Of a stretch of 64,000 nt of DNA, positions 47,456 through 58,393 are shown piece by piece. The notes beneath the pieces were generated by a model that saw only the letters and a program-made list of their open reading frames with translations, was not told where the DNA came from and ran no database searches. The stretch covers positions 1-64,000 of the forward strand of contig JAVBXP010000044.1 in assembly GCA_030824495.1 (NCBI GenBank), written 5' to 3'. The translations under genes and the position numbers were made by a program. Source of the DNA: a bacterium. GTDB lineage: Bacteria > Pseudomonadota > Alphaproteobacteria > Caulobacterales > Caulobacteraceae. Position 1 is the stretch's first letter. Each line of letters begins with the position of its first letter.

Positions 47456-48514
47456 CTACTCGTCGGCTATGCGCTCAAGCGTGCGCAGATAGGGATGGAT
47501 GGGACGCGACGGCACGTTCATGACGTCGAAATTGATCGCCTGCAGCAGCAACTGCACGCCCACGATCACGGGCAGAGCCGCGGTCATGACCACGCCCGCC
47601 GACGCCACCTGACCAGGATCACGCACAGCCAGCCAGTTCAGGCCATAGAGCGAACCGAACGCCAGCAGCATCGCCCCGGCCAGGGTCTCTAGCGTGGCGA
47701 CGTTGAAGTCGCGGACGAAATACTGGCCAAAGACCCGGCGGACGAAATTGCGCAGGTGCCGGAAGAAGAACGGTCCCACCACGGCGCCGATCCGCAGATT
47801 GGACACCTCGTCCCCATACCGGGCGGGCATCGGGACGTCGCGGACCACCGCGCGCAGCGTGCCGAGGTGGTAGAGCAGATCGGTCTCGAAGAAGAACCGC
47901 CGCGAGACGTCTCGCTTGATCACCTGCTTGGCCACGCTCGCCTCGATGGCGGTGAAGCCATTGGTAGGATCAAAGACGTTCCAATAGCCGGTTGAGACCT
48001 TGGCGGCGAAGGACAGGACTGCGTTCCCCAACGCTCGCACGCCCGGCATGGTCGTCAGATGGCTGAGGGAGGTGAACCGGTTGCCCTTGGTGTAGTCCGC
48101 CTCGCCAAGCAGGATCGGGGCGACAAGGTGCGGCAAGTAGCCGAGGTCCATCTGGTCGTCGCCGTCCACCTTGACCAGGATCCGGCCGCCACGTCGTTCG
48201 GCCTCGGCGTAACCGGCCATGACCGCGCCGCCGACCCCGCGGTTCTCCGGCAGCCGGACGACCACCACCCGGCCGTCAAGGTCTTGGGCCTCCAGGAAAT
48301 CGGCCGAGCCTTGCGGACAGGCGTCATCGACGCAGACGATGCCTTCGATCCAGGACGGCGCGTGCGAAATGACCTGCAGGATGTGATCGCGAACCTTGTA
48401 GCAGGGGATGACCAGCCAGACGCCGGCATCCCGCAGCGCGGTCTGCAATGGGGCGCCGAAGTCGTGTTGCGGGGCCAGACTGGCGCTCAACGACGCTGAA
48501 GCAACGCTGGCCAT
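47456..48514 (-). CDS. GT2 polyprenyl-phosphate glycosyltransferase-like, C-terminal TM helices
   Basis: VWLVIPCYKVRDHI...CVDDACPQGS...ENRGVGGAVMAGYAEA...VKVDGDDQMDLGYL. Confidence 0.9.
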   Translation of the reverse strand: MASVASASLSASLAPQHDFGAPLQTALRDAGVWLVIPCYKVRDHILQVISHAPSWIEGIVCVDDACPQGSADFLEAQDLDGRVVVVRLPENRGVGGAVMAGYAEAERRGGRILVKVDGDDQMDLGYLPHLVAPILLGEADYTKGNRFTSLSHLTTMPGVRALGNAVLSFAAKVSTGYWNVFDPTNGFTAIEASVAKQVIKRDVSRRFFFETDLLYHLGTLRAVVRDVPMPARYGDEVSNLRIGAVVGPFFFRHLRNFVRRVFGQYFVRDFNVATLETLAGAMLLAFGSLYGLNWLAVRDPGQVASAGVVMTAALPVIVGVQLLLQAINFDVMNVPSRPIHPYLRTLERIADE

Positions 48515-49116
48515 CAGAACGGCTCCCAGACCAGAGCGACTTGGTGGATGAGCACCTCTCCCCCTGCACCATCATCCAGATCGAGGCGGATGTGCTTGAT
48601 CATCGACTTCATCCAATCATCGCCGCCGGCGCGCAGAGCTTCCATGTCGTACACCAGCACAACGGGAACGCCGGTCGGCGGGACGACAGCGCCCGCGGGA
48701 CGGCTCATGAAACGCGCCGATTCGGGATGCTGTTCGGTGGCGTAGTAGACCGTCCCATCCCAGTTCGCCGTCGCCTTCACCCGCGTCAACCGCACGACCA
48801 GCAAGCTCGCCTCGGATCCCCCTAGGCCCTCGGTCGGAAGACGCAGCCCCGGATCGGAAGCCGCCCCAGATACCAATAGTCCTTGGCCGGGGACGAACTT
48901 CGCCGTCGCATTGAGCAAATCGAGCCCTACTGGCGCCTGACTAAAATCCCAGCTTTTCACAACGCGAGCCGGTTGCTCGCCAAGCATCAGGGTCTGGCTC
49001 GCCGCATCCCACTTCACCAGGGAGGCCCAGTCTCGCTCCGGCTCGGGATAGTTGGGCTTGTCGCAGGCGGTCAGGGCCAGCGCCGCCAGCAGGCCCGCAA
49101 GGATCGACCGGCTCAT
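48514..49116 (-). CDS. Lipoprotein of unknown function, possible beta-sandwich domain
   Basis: ILAGLLAALALTACDKP lipobox; IKHIRLDLDDGAGGEVLIHQVALV. Confidence 0.78.
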   Translation of the reverse strand: MSRSILAGLLAALALTACDKPNYPEPERDWASLVKWDAASQTLMLGEQPARVVKSWDFSQAPVGLDLLNATAKFVPGQGLLVSGAASDPGLRLPTEGLGGSEASLLVVRLTRVKATANWDGTVYYATEQHPESARFMSRPAGAVVPPTGVPVVLVYDMEALRAGGDDWMKSMIKHIRLDLDDGAGGEVLIHQVALVWEPF

Positions 49117-50798
49117 TGGTCGGGCTCCCGGATATAGGCCGAGATCTCCTGGCCGCTGAAGACCTTGCGCCACTTCGGCCCCGGCGTTCGGTCCCCAAAT
49201 ACGATCGCGCTCTGGGCGTCCCGGAGCGGGCGCTCGCGGAGCGGCCCGCGCGGCGCGTTCCGAACGATCACCTTGCCTTGGAGGCGTAGGAAGGCGACGT
49301 GGCCCTGATTGCCGTTATCGATGATCACCACCGTCGGGATGGTGTGGCTGGTGAGCGCGCTGGCGACATGCAGTTCGTGCTCGATCGCCTGGCGCTGCGT
49401 CGCGATCTCGCCGCCCCAGGAGTCGTCGGCCTTTGTCGACAACAGGCCGAGCGCCACGAAATAGGCGGGCCACGCGCGCCGAAGCGGAACGCCCATCAGG
49501 GTCGCAAGCGCAACGCCAAGCGTCGCAAGGGTCGCCAGTAGGCGTGAGCCGCCAGAATAGCCGAACAGGAACGGCATCACGTCCGGCGATGCGAAGGCCG
49601 TAACCGCGGCGCCGTCCCACGGATTCAGCTGCACGCCGAGCGCCAGGACCCCGAGCAGGCCCGCTAGGCCGACCAGTATGGCGCCAGCGGCGAGCACGCG
49701 GGTCCTATAGGGGGCGGACATCTCCCACGTGCTCAGCGGACGGGCGGCCAACAGCCAGAGCATCGGCACGAAGAACTCGAAATAGCGTCCCCAGAGCCGC
49801 TTGGTCTCGGTCTCTATCGCCGCCATCTTGAACGAGAAGATTGCGACCATGGCCAGGGTTCCAGCCAGGCAGAGCGCCGCGAACAGGAAGGTCAGGTCGC
49901 CTGCGTCGGCGCGAAGCAGCCCGCGCTGGCGGATCACGACGGCCGCCGCGATCACCGGGACGGCGACCAGCACCGTCGTCAAGGACAGCATGGCCGTGGC
50001 CGAAAGCGCCGCCATGCCGACCGCATTCGTGGCCGGCTCGCGACCGAGGTGTTCCGAATAGGCCGCACCGGAGAAGAAGGTGACCGCCTGTCCCAAGGAC
50101 TGGCCGTCGATGAGCTCGATGCCGGTTCCGATCACCATGAAGGCGAGCCCGAAGAGCGCCACTCGGCCGAGCAGCAGCGCCAATGTGGTGCGGCGGAGCA
50201 GCGCCTCGACAAGACAAAGCGCGACATAGGCGGCGACCACGACAACGCCGTGCGGCTTGATCAGCACCAGGCCGCCGGCCAAGCCGCCGACAAGTCCGGC
50301 GCTGAGCAACGGACGGGAGGACGTCCGGTAGAGGACGTAGACGATCAGGCTGAGCAGCCCGGCGTAGACCCCGTCCGGCATCGCGGCGAAAGCGTATCGG
50401 TAATAGGGGAAGACCGCGGCGATCAGCAGGAAGCCGAGCGCGACCTTGCGGCCGGTCTCCTTGAGCGCGATCAGGTAAAGAAGGCCCAGGCCGCCGAAAT
50501 AGGACGCGGCGCCGATGAGCCTCATCCACGGGACGAGGTTCAACGATAGGGCGTCCACCGATCGGACAAGCCAGAAATAGAGCGTATTTGCGACCGGCTG
50601 GACGGTCTTGTAGCGGTCAGGATCGATCGCCAGTTCGCGTCCGTAGAGCGCGCGGATCAGATAGGCGCCCTCATCGGCCGCATAGAGCGGAAGCTCCGCG
50701 AACAGCCGATTCACATAGAAGAGCAAAACCCCGGCGCCGGCGCATAGGACAAGAGCCTGGCCCAACCAAGGGCCCCATTTTCTAGACCACCCGCGCAC
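49113..50798 (-). CDS. GT-C type membrane glycosyltransferase-like protein
   Basis: Multi-pass protein; early loop YAADEGAYLIRALYG (DE motif); ETKRLWGRYFEFFVPML. Confidence 0.78.
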   Translation of the reverse strand: MRGWSRKWGPWLGQALVLCAGAGVLLFYVNRLFAELPLYAADEGAYLIRALYGRELAIDPDRYKTVQPVANTLYFWLVRSVDALSLNLVPWMRLIGAASYFGGLGLLYLIALKETGRKVALGFLLIAAVFPYYRYAFAAMPDGVYAGLLSLIVYVLYRTSSRPLLSAGLVGGLAGGLVLIKPHGVVVVAAYVALCLVEALLRRTTLALLLGRVALFGLAFMVIGTGIELIDGQSLGQAVTFFSGAAYSEHLGREPATNAVGMAALSATAMLSLTTVLVAVPVIAAAVVIRQRGLLRADAGDLTFLFAALCLAGTLAMVAIFSFKMAAIETETKRLWGRYFEFFVPMLWLLAARPLSTWEMSAPYRTRVLAAGAILVGLAGLLGVLALGVQLNPWDGAAVTAFASPDVMPFLFGYSGGSRLLATLATLGVALATLMGVPLRRAWPAYFVALGLLSTKADDSWGGEIATQRQAIEHELHVASALTSHTIPTVVIIDNGNQGHVAFLRLQGKVIVRNAPRGPLRERPLRDAQSAIVFGDRTPGPKWRKVFSGQEISAYIREPDQ

Positions 50799-50889
50799 TC
50801 GCCCAGCCCGCCACTAAAAAACGACGCCCGCCCCCGGGTTCGATATCAAGCTATAGTAGCGGTCGACCAAAAATCCACTACGCAACGAT

Positions 50890-52515
50890 CTAGGTGCGTG
50901 TCGCCATCATGCTGCGCGCGACCGCCTCGGCGACCTTGATGCCGTCGATGGCCGCTGAGAGGATGCCGCCGGCATAGCCAGCGCCTTCGCCGGCGGGGAA
51001 CAGCTGGCGCGTGTTCAGGCTTTGGAACGCCGCGTCGCGGGTGATGCGGACGGGCGAGGAGGTTCGGGTCTCCACGCCGGTCAGCACCGCGTCGTCGGCG
51101 CTGAAGCCTGGGATCTGCCGCCCGAAGACCGGCAGCGCCTCCCTGATCGCGGTGATGGCGTATTCCGGCAGACACGAGGCCAGGTCCGTGGGCGTGACCC
51201 CCGGCCGGTAGGATGGGGCCACTGCGCCGAGGGCGGTCGAGGCGCGCGCCGCCAGGAAGTCGCCGACCCGCTGGCCTGGCGCGGCGTAGGTCTTGCCGCC
51301 GGCCTTGAAGGCCTGGGCCTCCCATTTGCGCTGCAGCTCGATGCCGGCGAGCGGATGGTCGGGATAGTCCTTGTCCGGTGTGATGCCGACCACGATCCCG
51401 GCGTTGGCGTTGCGCTCATTGCGGGAATACTGGCTCATGCCGTTGGTCACGACGCGGCCGGGTTCCGAGGCCGCAGCGACTACGGTTCCGCCTGGACACA
51501 TGCAGAAGCTGTAGACCGTCCGGCCGTTGGAGCAGTGATGCGACAGGCTGTAGGCCGCCGCGCCCAGATCCTCATGACCGGCGTTCGTGCCGAAGCGGGC
51601 ACGGTCGATCCAGGACTGCGGATGCTCGATCCGGAAGCCGATCGAGAACGGCTTGGCCTCGATATGGACGCCGCGGTCGAAGAGCATCTGGAAAGTGTCG
51701 CGGGCGCTGTGGCCGACGGCGAGCACCACGTGATCGGCTTCGATATAACCGCCATCCTGCAGGACCACGCCGCGAACCTTGCGCACGCCGTCAGGACCAA
51801 TGGCGACATCGATGTCCTCGACGCGATTCTCGAAGCGGTATTCTCCGCCCAGCGCCTCGATCTTCTCGCGCATGCTTTCGACCATCGTCACAAGCCGGAA
51901 CGTGCCGACGTGTGGATGGGCCTCGGTCAAGATCTCGGGCGGCGCGCCCGCCAGGACGAACTCGGTCAGCACCTTGCGGCCCAGATGGCGCGGATCCTTC
52001 ACCTGGCTGTAGAGTTTGCCGTCGGAGAAAGTCCCTGCCCCACCTTCGCCGAACTGGACGTTGGACTCAGGGTTCAGCACGCCTTTGCGCCACAGGCCCC
52101 AGGTGTCCTTGGTCCGTTCGCGCACGACCTTGCCGCGATCCAGGATGATCGGCCGAAAGCCCATCTCCGCCAGGATCAAGCCGACGAACAAGCCGCATGG
52201 GCCAGCCCCGATCACCACCGGGCGGCTCCCGAACTCGGCGGGGGCCTGGGCGACTGGGCGATAGGCGGTGTCCGGAGTGGGCTGGACGTTGCGGTCCCCG
52301 GCAAAGCGGGCCAGGATCTGCGCCTCGTCGCGCAGGACGACATCGACCGAATAGACCATCAGGATCGCGGCCTTGCGGCGCGCATCGTTGGCGCGGCGCG
52401 CCACGGCGAACGAGATCAGATCGTCGGCAGGCACGCCCAGGCGCTCGAGAATGGCGGCGGGCAGCGCCGCCGCCTCGTGGCCGAGGGGCAGTTTCAGTTC
52501 GGTCAGTCGCAGCAT
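50890..52515 (-). CDS. NAD(P)/FAD-dependent oxidoreductase
   Basis: PVVIGAGPCGLFVGLILAEMG; GEGAGYAGGILSAAIDGIKVAEAVA. Confidence 0.9.
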   Translation of the reverse strand: MLRLTELKLPLGHEAAALPAAILERLGVPADDLISFAVARRANDARRKAAILMVYSVDVVLRDEAQILARFAGDRNVQPTPDTAYRPVAQAPAEFGSRPVVIGAGPCGLFVGLILAEMGFRPIILDRGKVVRERTKDTWGLWRKGVLNPESNVQFGEGGAGTFSDGKLYSQVKDPRHLGRKVLTEFVLAGAPPEILTEAHPHVGTFRLVTMVESMREKIEALGGEYRFENRVEDIDVAIGPDGVRKVRGVVLQDGGYIEADHVVLAVGHSARDTFQMLFDRGVHIEAKPFSIGFRIEHPQSWIDRARFGTNAGHEDLGAAAYSLSHHCSNGRTVYSFCMCPGGTVVAAASEPGRVVTNGMSQYSRNERNANAGIVVGITPDKDYPDHPLAGIELQRKWEAQAFKAGGKTYAAPGQRVGDFLAARASTALGAVAPSYRPGVTPTDLASCLPEYAITAIREALPVFGRQIPGFSADDAVLTGVETRTSSPVRITRDAAFQSLNTRQLFPAGEGAGYAGGILSAAIDGIKVAEAVARSMMATRT

Positions 52516-52561
52516 GGCGCCTATGTAGCCGTTAGCGGCCCTAAGGGAAGCCTAGGTCGTT

Positions 52562-53344
52562 TCAGTCCACCGCCACGGTGTAGTTGAGCGCCAGGCGGCC
52601 ACCGTCGGGATAGATCGTCTGTCCGGTCATGTAGGACGCGTCCTCGCTGGCCAGGAAGACGGCCACGCGGCCGATCTCCTCGGGCTCGCCGAAGCGCTTC
52701 AGGGGCGTCCGTTGCAGGACGCGATGGCGAGCCTCGTCGTTCTCCATCACGCCTTTCAGTATGTCGGTGACGATTGTGCCGGGGCCGATGGCGTTCACAC
52801 GGATGCCGTAGGGGGCGAGGCCCAAGGCCATGGCCTTGGTCAGCTGGTTTATGCCGCCTTTCGAGGTCACGTAGGCGATCTGGTTGGGGATCGCGAGGAC
52901 GGCGTTGATCGAGGACATATTGATGATCGAACCCTTGATCTTGGCGTCGACCATGTGCCGAGCGACGATCTGTCCGACGATAAAGGGCGCGCGAAGATTG
53001 ACCGCCAAGACGCGATCGAAGTCTTCCAACTCAGCTTCCAGAATGTCGCCGGGCGCCAGAATCCCGGCATTGCTGACCAGCACCTCGATCCGCCCCAGCA
53101 GCGCGGCGGCCCGGATGACCGCCTTGCTCGTCGCCTCGGCGTCGGCCAGGTCGCAACCGATGGCGTGAACCTTTCGTCCGGTGCGCTCCGCCAGATCCTG
53201 AGCCGCGGCGGTGACCCGCGGCTCATCAAGATCCAGCAGCACCAGATCGCAACCTTCCTTGGCGAAAGCCTCGGCGCAGCCCAAGCCAATGCCGCCCGCT
53301 GCTCCGGTGATCAGGGCGGTCCGCCCCTCCAGCCGGCCGCTCAC
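52562..53344 (-). CDS. Short-chain dehydrogenase/reductase (GTG start)
   Basis: [42 protein letters not shown]. Confidence 0.92.
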   Translation of the reverse strand: MSGRLEGRTALITGAAGGIGLGCAEAFAKEGCDLVLLDLDEPRVTAAAQDLAERTGRKVHAIGCDLADAEATSKAVIRAAALLGRIEVLVSNAGILAPGDILEAELEDFDRVLAVNLRAPFIVGQIVARHMVDAKIKGSIINMSSINAVLAIPNQIAYVTSKGGINQLTKAMALGLAPYGIRVNAIGPGTIVTDILKGVMENDEARHRVLQRTPLKRFGEPEEIGRVAVFLASEDASYMTGQTIYPDGGRLALNYTVAVD

Positions 53345-53781
53345 CAGGCACCCGTATTGGGCATCGACGCCCAAGGCTCGGCCGGCTCCTTCCGCTCGCC
53401 CGCCTGAAGCAGTTCGATGGAAATGCCGTCCGGCGAGCGGACGAAGGCCATGTGCCCGTCACGCGGGGGCCGATTGATGGTCACGCCGCCATCGGCCAAC
53501 CGTTGGCAAACCGCATAGATGTCGTCCACGGCATAGGCCAGGTGCCCGAAATTGCGGCCGCCCGAATAGTCTTCCGGGTCCCAGTTGTAGGTCAGCTCGA
53601 CCATCGGGGCCTTGTTCTGCCGGGCGGCGTCTTCGTCTCCGGGAGCGCAAAGGAAGACCAGGGTAAATCGACCCCCTGAACTCTCGCTGCGGGACACTTC
53701 GACCAACCCAAGCTTGCTGCAATAGAAGTCCAGCGAGGCGTCAAGGTCGGCGACCCGAACCATGGTGTGCAGGTATCTCAA
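53341..53781 (-). CDS. VOC/glyoxalase I family protein
   Basis: [26 protein letters not shown]...[27 protein letters not shown]. Confidence 0.9.
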   Translation of the reverse strand: MRYLHTMVRVADLDASLDFYCSKLGLVEVSRSESSGGRFTLVFLCAPGDEDAARQNKAPMVELTYNWDPEDYSGGRNFGHLAYAVDDIYAVCQRLADGGVTINRPPRDGHMAFVRSPDGISIELLQAGERKEPAEPWASMPNTGAW

Positions 53782-54028
53782 GGCGGAAAACTTCCTCTGA
53801 GGCTGTCAATTCTTGGCGGCGTCTTGGCGTTAAAGACCAAGCAAGGCTGTGCTGCAATCCTGCGGCGCCCGGGGCACATTATCCGCGCTTTGCGCAACCT
53901 GTCCGCGATTTCATTTGCAGTCGCAGAACGCTGGCATCACAAGGCGCTACAACCCAATTAGCGGGCCGGGGCGTACGATTGCGATTCAATGCAGTCGCGA
54001 CCCCAATGCTGCGCGAGGAAACGGCAGG

Positions 54029-55099
54029 ATGCGGCTCAAACCACAGTACCTTTTCGTCGTCATCCTGGTCGGCGTGCTCGCCGTCGCCTTTGCGATCGGC
54101 ACGATGGCCAACCGCGGCAAGTCGGGCTCGGCCGAAGCCAAGACCACCCAATCAGGCAAAATTGAGCTGCCGACCGTCCAGGCGGTTCTAACGCCCGAAG
54201 TGGCGCGGGAATATGACGTCGTGATCCGTGGCCGTACCGAAGCGGCGCGCAGCGTCATCACCCGCGCCGAGTCAGCCGGCGTGGTGGCCGCGACACCGGC
54301 CGTCGAGGGCTCGCTGGTGCGCAAGGGTGCTGTCCTCTGCCGCCTGAACATCGATGCACGCCAAGCCCTGCTGGACCAAGCCCGCGCTAACCTTCGCTCC
54401 AAGCAGCTCCAGCACAAGGCCTCGGCTGACCTCGCCGCCAAGGGCTTCCGCTCGCCGACCCAGCTGCTGCAGGACCAAGCCAACCTGGATTCCGCCTCGG
54501 CCCTCGTGCGGCAGGCCGAGGTGGGCGTCGAGCAGATGAACATCCGCGCGCCGTTCGACGGCGTGTTCGACAATCGCGAGGCCGAAATCGGGACCTATCT
54601 GGCGCCCGGCCAGCCCTGCGGCACGATGATCGAACTGAACCCTCTGTTGATCGTCGGCGACCTGCCGGAGACGGAAGCCTCGAAGATCCGGGTCGGCGCG
54701 AGCGCCAACGCCCAGTTGGTCTCGGGCGAAACGCTGAGCGGCCGAGTGCGCTACGCCGCGCGCGAAGCCGATCCCCAAACCCGCACCTACCGGGTGGAGA
54801 TCACCGCGCCCAACCCGCAACTGACCCGTTCGGGGCTTTCGGCGACGATCCATATCGCCTCGGGCGTCGGGCCTGCCCATCTGGTGCCGCTGTCCTCGCT
54901 GGTGCTTGACGCGAGCGGCGTTCAGGGCGTGCGGTATGTGCTGCCCGACGACAAGGTCGCCTTCGCCAAGGTCAATGTGATCCAGGAAACGCCGCAGGGC
55001 ATCTGGGTGACCGGCCTGAAGGGACCCACCCGCGTGATCACCGTCGGCCAATCGTACGTGGCCGAGGGTCAAAAGGTTCGAGTGGCCGCGGCGCGCTAG
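54029..55099 (+). CDS. RND efflux periplasmic adaptor subunit
   Basis: N-terminal TM anchor; lipoyl/hairpin pattern LCRLNIDARQALLDQARANLRSKQ; NIRAPFDGVFDNREAEIGTYL. Confidence 0.93.
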   Translation: MRLKPQYLFVVILVGVLAVAFAIGTMANRGKSGSAEAKTTQSGKIELPTVQAVLTPEVAREYDVVIRGRTEAARSVITRAESAGVVAATPAVEGSLVRKGAVLCRLNIDARQALLDQARANLRSKQLQHKASADLAAKGFRSPTQLLQDQANLDSASALVRQAEVGVEQMNIRAPFDGVFDNREAEIGTYLAPGQPCGTMIELNPLLIVGDLPETEASKIRVGASANAQLVSGETLSGRVRYAAREADPQTRTYRVEITAPNPQLTRSGLSATIHIASGVGPAHLVPLSSLVLDASGVQGVRYVLPDDKVAFAKVNVIQETPQGIWVTGLKGPTRVITVGQSYVAEGQKVRVAAAR

Positions 55100-55130
55100 G
55101 CGCGCCCGCCGCTCTTCAGGAGACAAGCCT

Positions 55131-58100
55131 ATGATCGGACCTCTGATCGACGGCGCGATCAAACGGCGGAAGGTGGTGCTGGCCGTCACCTTGATCGCCA
55201 GCCTGTTCGGACTATTCGCCTATCTCGCGATGCCGCGGGAATCCGACCCGAACATCGACTTCCCGTTCATCGCCGTGGTCGTCCCCTACCCTGGGGTCAG
55301 CCCCGAGGACGCCGAGCGCCTGCTTGTGCGCCCGCTGGAGACCGAGCTCCAGACGATTGAGGGCATCAAGGAAATGAACGCCGTCGCCCGCCAGGGCATG
55401 GCGGTCGTGAACCTCGAGTTCGAAGCCGACTTCGACAAGGACAAGGCCCTGGCCGAAGTGCGCGCCAAGGTCGATCTGGCGCGTGGCGAATTCCCGCCCG
55501 ACGCCGAAGAACCGATCATCGAGGAAGCCAACGCCTCGGGCGAGCCGATCATCGGAATCGTGCTGTCGGGCGCCGCGCCCGAACGCACCCTGTTCCAAGT
55601 CGCCCGCAGTCTGCAGGACCGTCTGGAAAGCGCGCCCGGCGTGCTGGAGGTCTATCTGAACGGTGGCCGAGAGGAAGTCCTTGAGGTCACCATCGACCCG
55701 GTGCGTATGGAGGCGGCCAACGTCAGCCCTGGCGAACTGGCCCAGGTGATCGGTCGCAACAATCAGCTGGTCCCCGCCGGCAACCTGGAATCCGGAACCG
55801 GCAAGTTCGCGGTGAAGGTGCCCGGCGTGGTCAACTCGCCGGCCGACATCCTGGCCCTGCCGATCAAGAAGAACGGCGACCGACTGATCACCGTCGGCGA
55901 CATCGGCGACGTTCGTCGGACCTTCAAGGAAGCGACCTACATCACCCGCTTCAACGGCCAGCCGGCCTTCTCGGTCGATGTCGCGAAACGGTCGGGCGCC
56001 AACATCCTTGATACGGTGAAGGAGGTCCGCAAGGTCGTCACCGAAGAGCAGAAGCGTTGGCCCGAAACGGTCAAGGTCTCCTACATCTTCGACCAGAGCG
56101 ACTTCATCGGCCGCACCCTGGTGGTGCTGGAAAGCGGCCTGTTGATCGCCACCATCCTGGTCATGCTGATCATCGTCGCCACCCTGGGCATCCGCCAGGG
56201 CCTGATGGTCGGGGCGGCCATCCCTGCCTGCTTCATGCTGGCCTTTCTGATGCTGAACGCCATGGGCGTGACGCTGAACCAGATGGTGATGTTCGGCCTG
56301 GTGCTGGCCGTCGGCATCCTGGTCGACGGCGGCATCGTCGTGGTCGAATACGCCGACCGGAAGATGGCCGAGGGCATGCCCAAGGAGGAGGCCTTCGCCG
56401 CCGCCGGCAAGCGGATGTTCTGGCCGGTGCTGAACGGCACACTGACGACGCTCTGCGCCTTCCTGCCGTTCCTCTTCTGGAATTCGATCCCCGGCAAGTT
56501 CATGAGCTTCTTGCCCATGACCCTGTTCTACGTGCTGGGCGCCTCGATCTTCATCGCCTTGATCTTTACACCGGCGCTGGGCTCGATCTTCGGACGCAAG
56601 GCGGCCGTGGACGCCGAACACCTGGCCCAGATCGAAAAGTCGGAACGCGGCGATCCACGCGAGATGACCGGCTTCATGGGCTGGTATGCGCGCACCATCG
56701 ACGTGCTCGGCCGCCATCCTGGCCGCACGCTGCTGGCGACCCTGGCGGTCATCGTACTCGTGGTCTGGGCGTTCATCCTGGAGAAGAAACCCACCGAGTT
56801 CTTCCTCCAGCAGGACCCGGAATATGTGAACGTCTATGTGAAGGCCCGCGGGAACCTGTCCCCCGAGGGCCAGGACATCCTCGTCCGGCAGGTCGAGGAG
56901 CGCCTCAAAGGCGTCAAGGGCGTCAATTCGATCTACACCCGCACCGGCACCACCAGCCCTGGCGGCGGCCCCAACCAGGCGCCGAACGATACGGTCGGGC
57001 GCCTGAGCCTGGACTTCGTCGACTATGAGCAACGCCAAGAGCTGGGGCTCATCGGCAAGGACATCGCCAACGAGATCCGCAAACGGGTGACCAATATCCC
57101 GGGCATCGAGGTCGAGGTGCGCGAGCCGCAAGGCGGGCCGCCGACCGGCAAGGACGTCCAGGTCGAGCTCCGCAGCCAGGACCCAGTCGCTCTCAACAAG
57201 GCCGCCGACATCGTGAAGGCCAAGTTCGCCAGCGACCGCCAGCTCTATGAGTTGGAGGACAACCGCACCTCGCCCGGTATCGAGTGGAACCTCACCGTCG
57301 ACCGTGAGGCCGCCGGCCGCTACGGCGTCGACGTGCTGAGCGTCGGCCAAGCCATTCAGTTTGTCACCGGCGGGGTCCTGGTCGGCCGCTTCCGCCCCGA
57401 CGACGCCGACGACGAGCTCGATATCCGTGTGCGCTTCCCGCCCGAGCACCGCAATGTCGCGGCCTTTGACTCCTTGAAGATCGCCACCCAACTCGGCCCC
57501 GTGCCCGCCAGCTACTTCATCAAGCAGGTGCCGGCCCAGCAGGTGACCTCGATCCAACGGCGCGACGGCCAGCGGCTGGTGGTCATCCAGGCCAACACCA
57601 TCGAAGGCGTCGCCGCCAACCAGAAGATCGCCGAACTGCGTCCCTGGCTGGAGAAGGCCGACATCGACCCCGCCGTGCGCTGGAAGTTCACCGGGGCCGA
57701 CGAGGAGGGCCGCGAGGCCGCGACCTTCTTCGTGACCGCCATGGCCGTGTCGCTGTTCCTGATGGCGGTGATCCTGCTTTGGCAGTTCAACTCGTACTAC
57801 GGCGTGCTGGTCACCCTTTCGGCCGTGGCGCTGTCCACGGTGGGGGTCCTGCTCGGCGTGGTGGTGAACCTGGCCCACACCTTCGACTACATCTCGGTGA
57901 TCATGCTGGGCACCGGCGTGGTCGCCCTGGCCGGAGTGGTGGTCGGGCACAACATCGTGCTGGTCGACACCTTCTACCAGCTAAGGCGGGCTGGCTTCCC
58001 GGCCGACGAGGCCGCGGTGCGGGCCGCGACCCAGCGGTTCCGGCCGGTCATGCTGACCACACTCGTGACCGTCGTCGGCCTGCTGCCGCTGATGTTCCAG

Positions 58101-58373
58101 GTCCACCCGAATTTCCATGGCTTCCATGTGGAGTACAAGGCGCCCGGGTCGGAATGGTGGGTGCAGTTGTCGGCCGCCGTGGTGTGGGGGCTGTCTTTCG
58201 CCACCCTGCTGACCCTGATCCTGACGCCGGTGCTGTTGGCCGCGCCCAAGGTCGCCGCCCGGCGGTTCGACTGGCTGTGGGGTCGCACCGGCGCCCGCTG
58301 GTTCCCACAGCGTCAGAAGACGCGGCAAGACCCTCTGGCGACAGGCGATGACCTACCCAAGGCGGCCGAGTAG
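55131..58373 (+). CDS. RND multidrug efflux permease (AcrB/HAE1 family)
   Basis: 1080 aa; PRESDPNIDFPFIAVVVPYPGVSPEDAERLLVRPLE; two RND TM blocks. Confidence 0.95.
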   Translation: MIGPLIDGAIKRRKVVLAVTLIASLFGLFAYLAMPRESDPNIDFPFIAVVVPYPGVSPEDAERLLVRPLETELQTIEGIKEMNAVARQGMAVVNLEFEADFDKDKALAEVRAKVDLARGEFPPDAEEPIIEEANASGEPIIGIVLSGAAPERTLFQVARSLQDRLESAPGVLEVYLNGGREEVLEVTIDPVRMEAANVSPGELAQVIGRNNQLVPAGNLESGTGKFAVKVPGVVNSPADILALPIKKNGDRLITVGDIGDVRRTFKEATYITRFNGQPAFSVDVAKRSGANILDTVKEVRKVVTEEQKRWPETVKVSYIFDQSDFIGRTLVVLESGLLIATILVMLIIVATLGIRQGLMVGAAIPACFMLAFLMLNAMGVTLNQMVMFGLVLAVGILVDGGIVVVEYADRKMAEGMPKEEAFAAAGKRMFWPVLNGTLTTLCAFLPFLFWNSIPGKFMSFLPMTLFYVLGASIFIALIFTPALGSIFGRKAAVDAEHLAQIEKSERGDPREMTGFMGWYARTIDVLGRHPGRTLLATLAVIVLVVWAFILEKKPTEFFLQQDPEYVNVYVKARGNLSPEGQDILVRQVEERLKGVKGVNSIYTRTGTTSPGGGPNQAPNDTVGRLSLDFVDYEQRQELGLIGKDIANEIRKRVTNIPGIEVEVREPQGGPPTGKDVQVELRSQDPVALNKAADIVKAKFASDRQLYELEDNRTSPGIEWNLTVDREAAGRYGVDVLSVGQAIQFVTGGVLVGRFRPDDADDELDIRVRFPPEHRNVAAFDSLKIATQLGPVPASYFIKQVPAQQVTSIQRRDGQRLVVIQANTIEGVAANQKIAELRPWLEKADIDPAVRWKFTGADEEGREAATFFVTAMAVSLFLMAVILLWQFNSYYGVLVTLSAVALSTVGVLLGVVVNLAHTFDYISVIMLGTGVVALAGVVVGHNIVLVDTFYQLRRAGFPADEAAVRAATQRFRPVMLTTLVTVVGLLPLMFQVHPNFHGFHVEYKAPGSEWWVQLSAAVVWGLSFATLLTLILTPVLLAAPKVAARRFDWLWGRTGARWFPQRQKTRQDPLATGDDLPKAAE

Positions 58374-58393
58374 AACGCCGCGCCGACGGTCGG

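Noticed and set aside
51022-52587. 521-aa + ORF opposite the FAD oxidoreductase
   Set aside because: Shadow ORF; minus-strand protein has clear nucleotide-binding motifs
55212-57950. 912-aa - ORF opposite the RND permease
   Set aside because: Shadow ORF with His/Asp/Gly-rich composition; RND permease is clear
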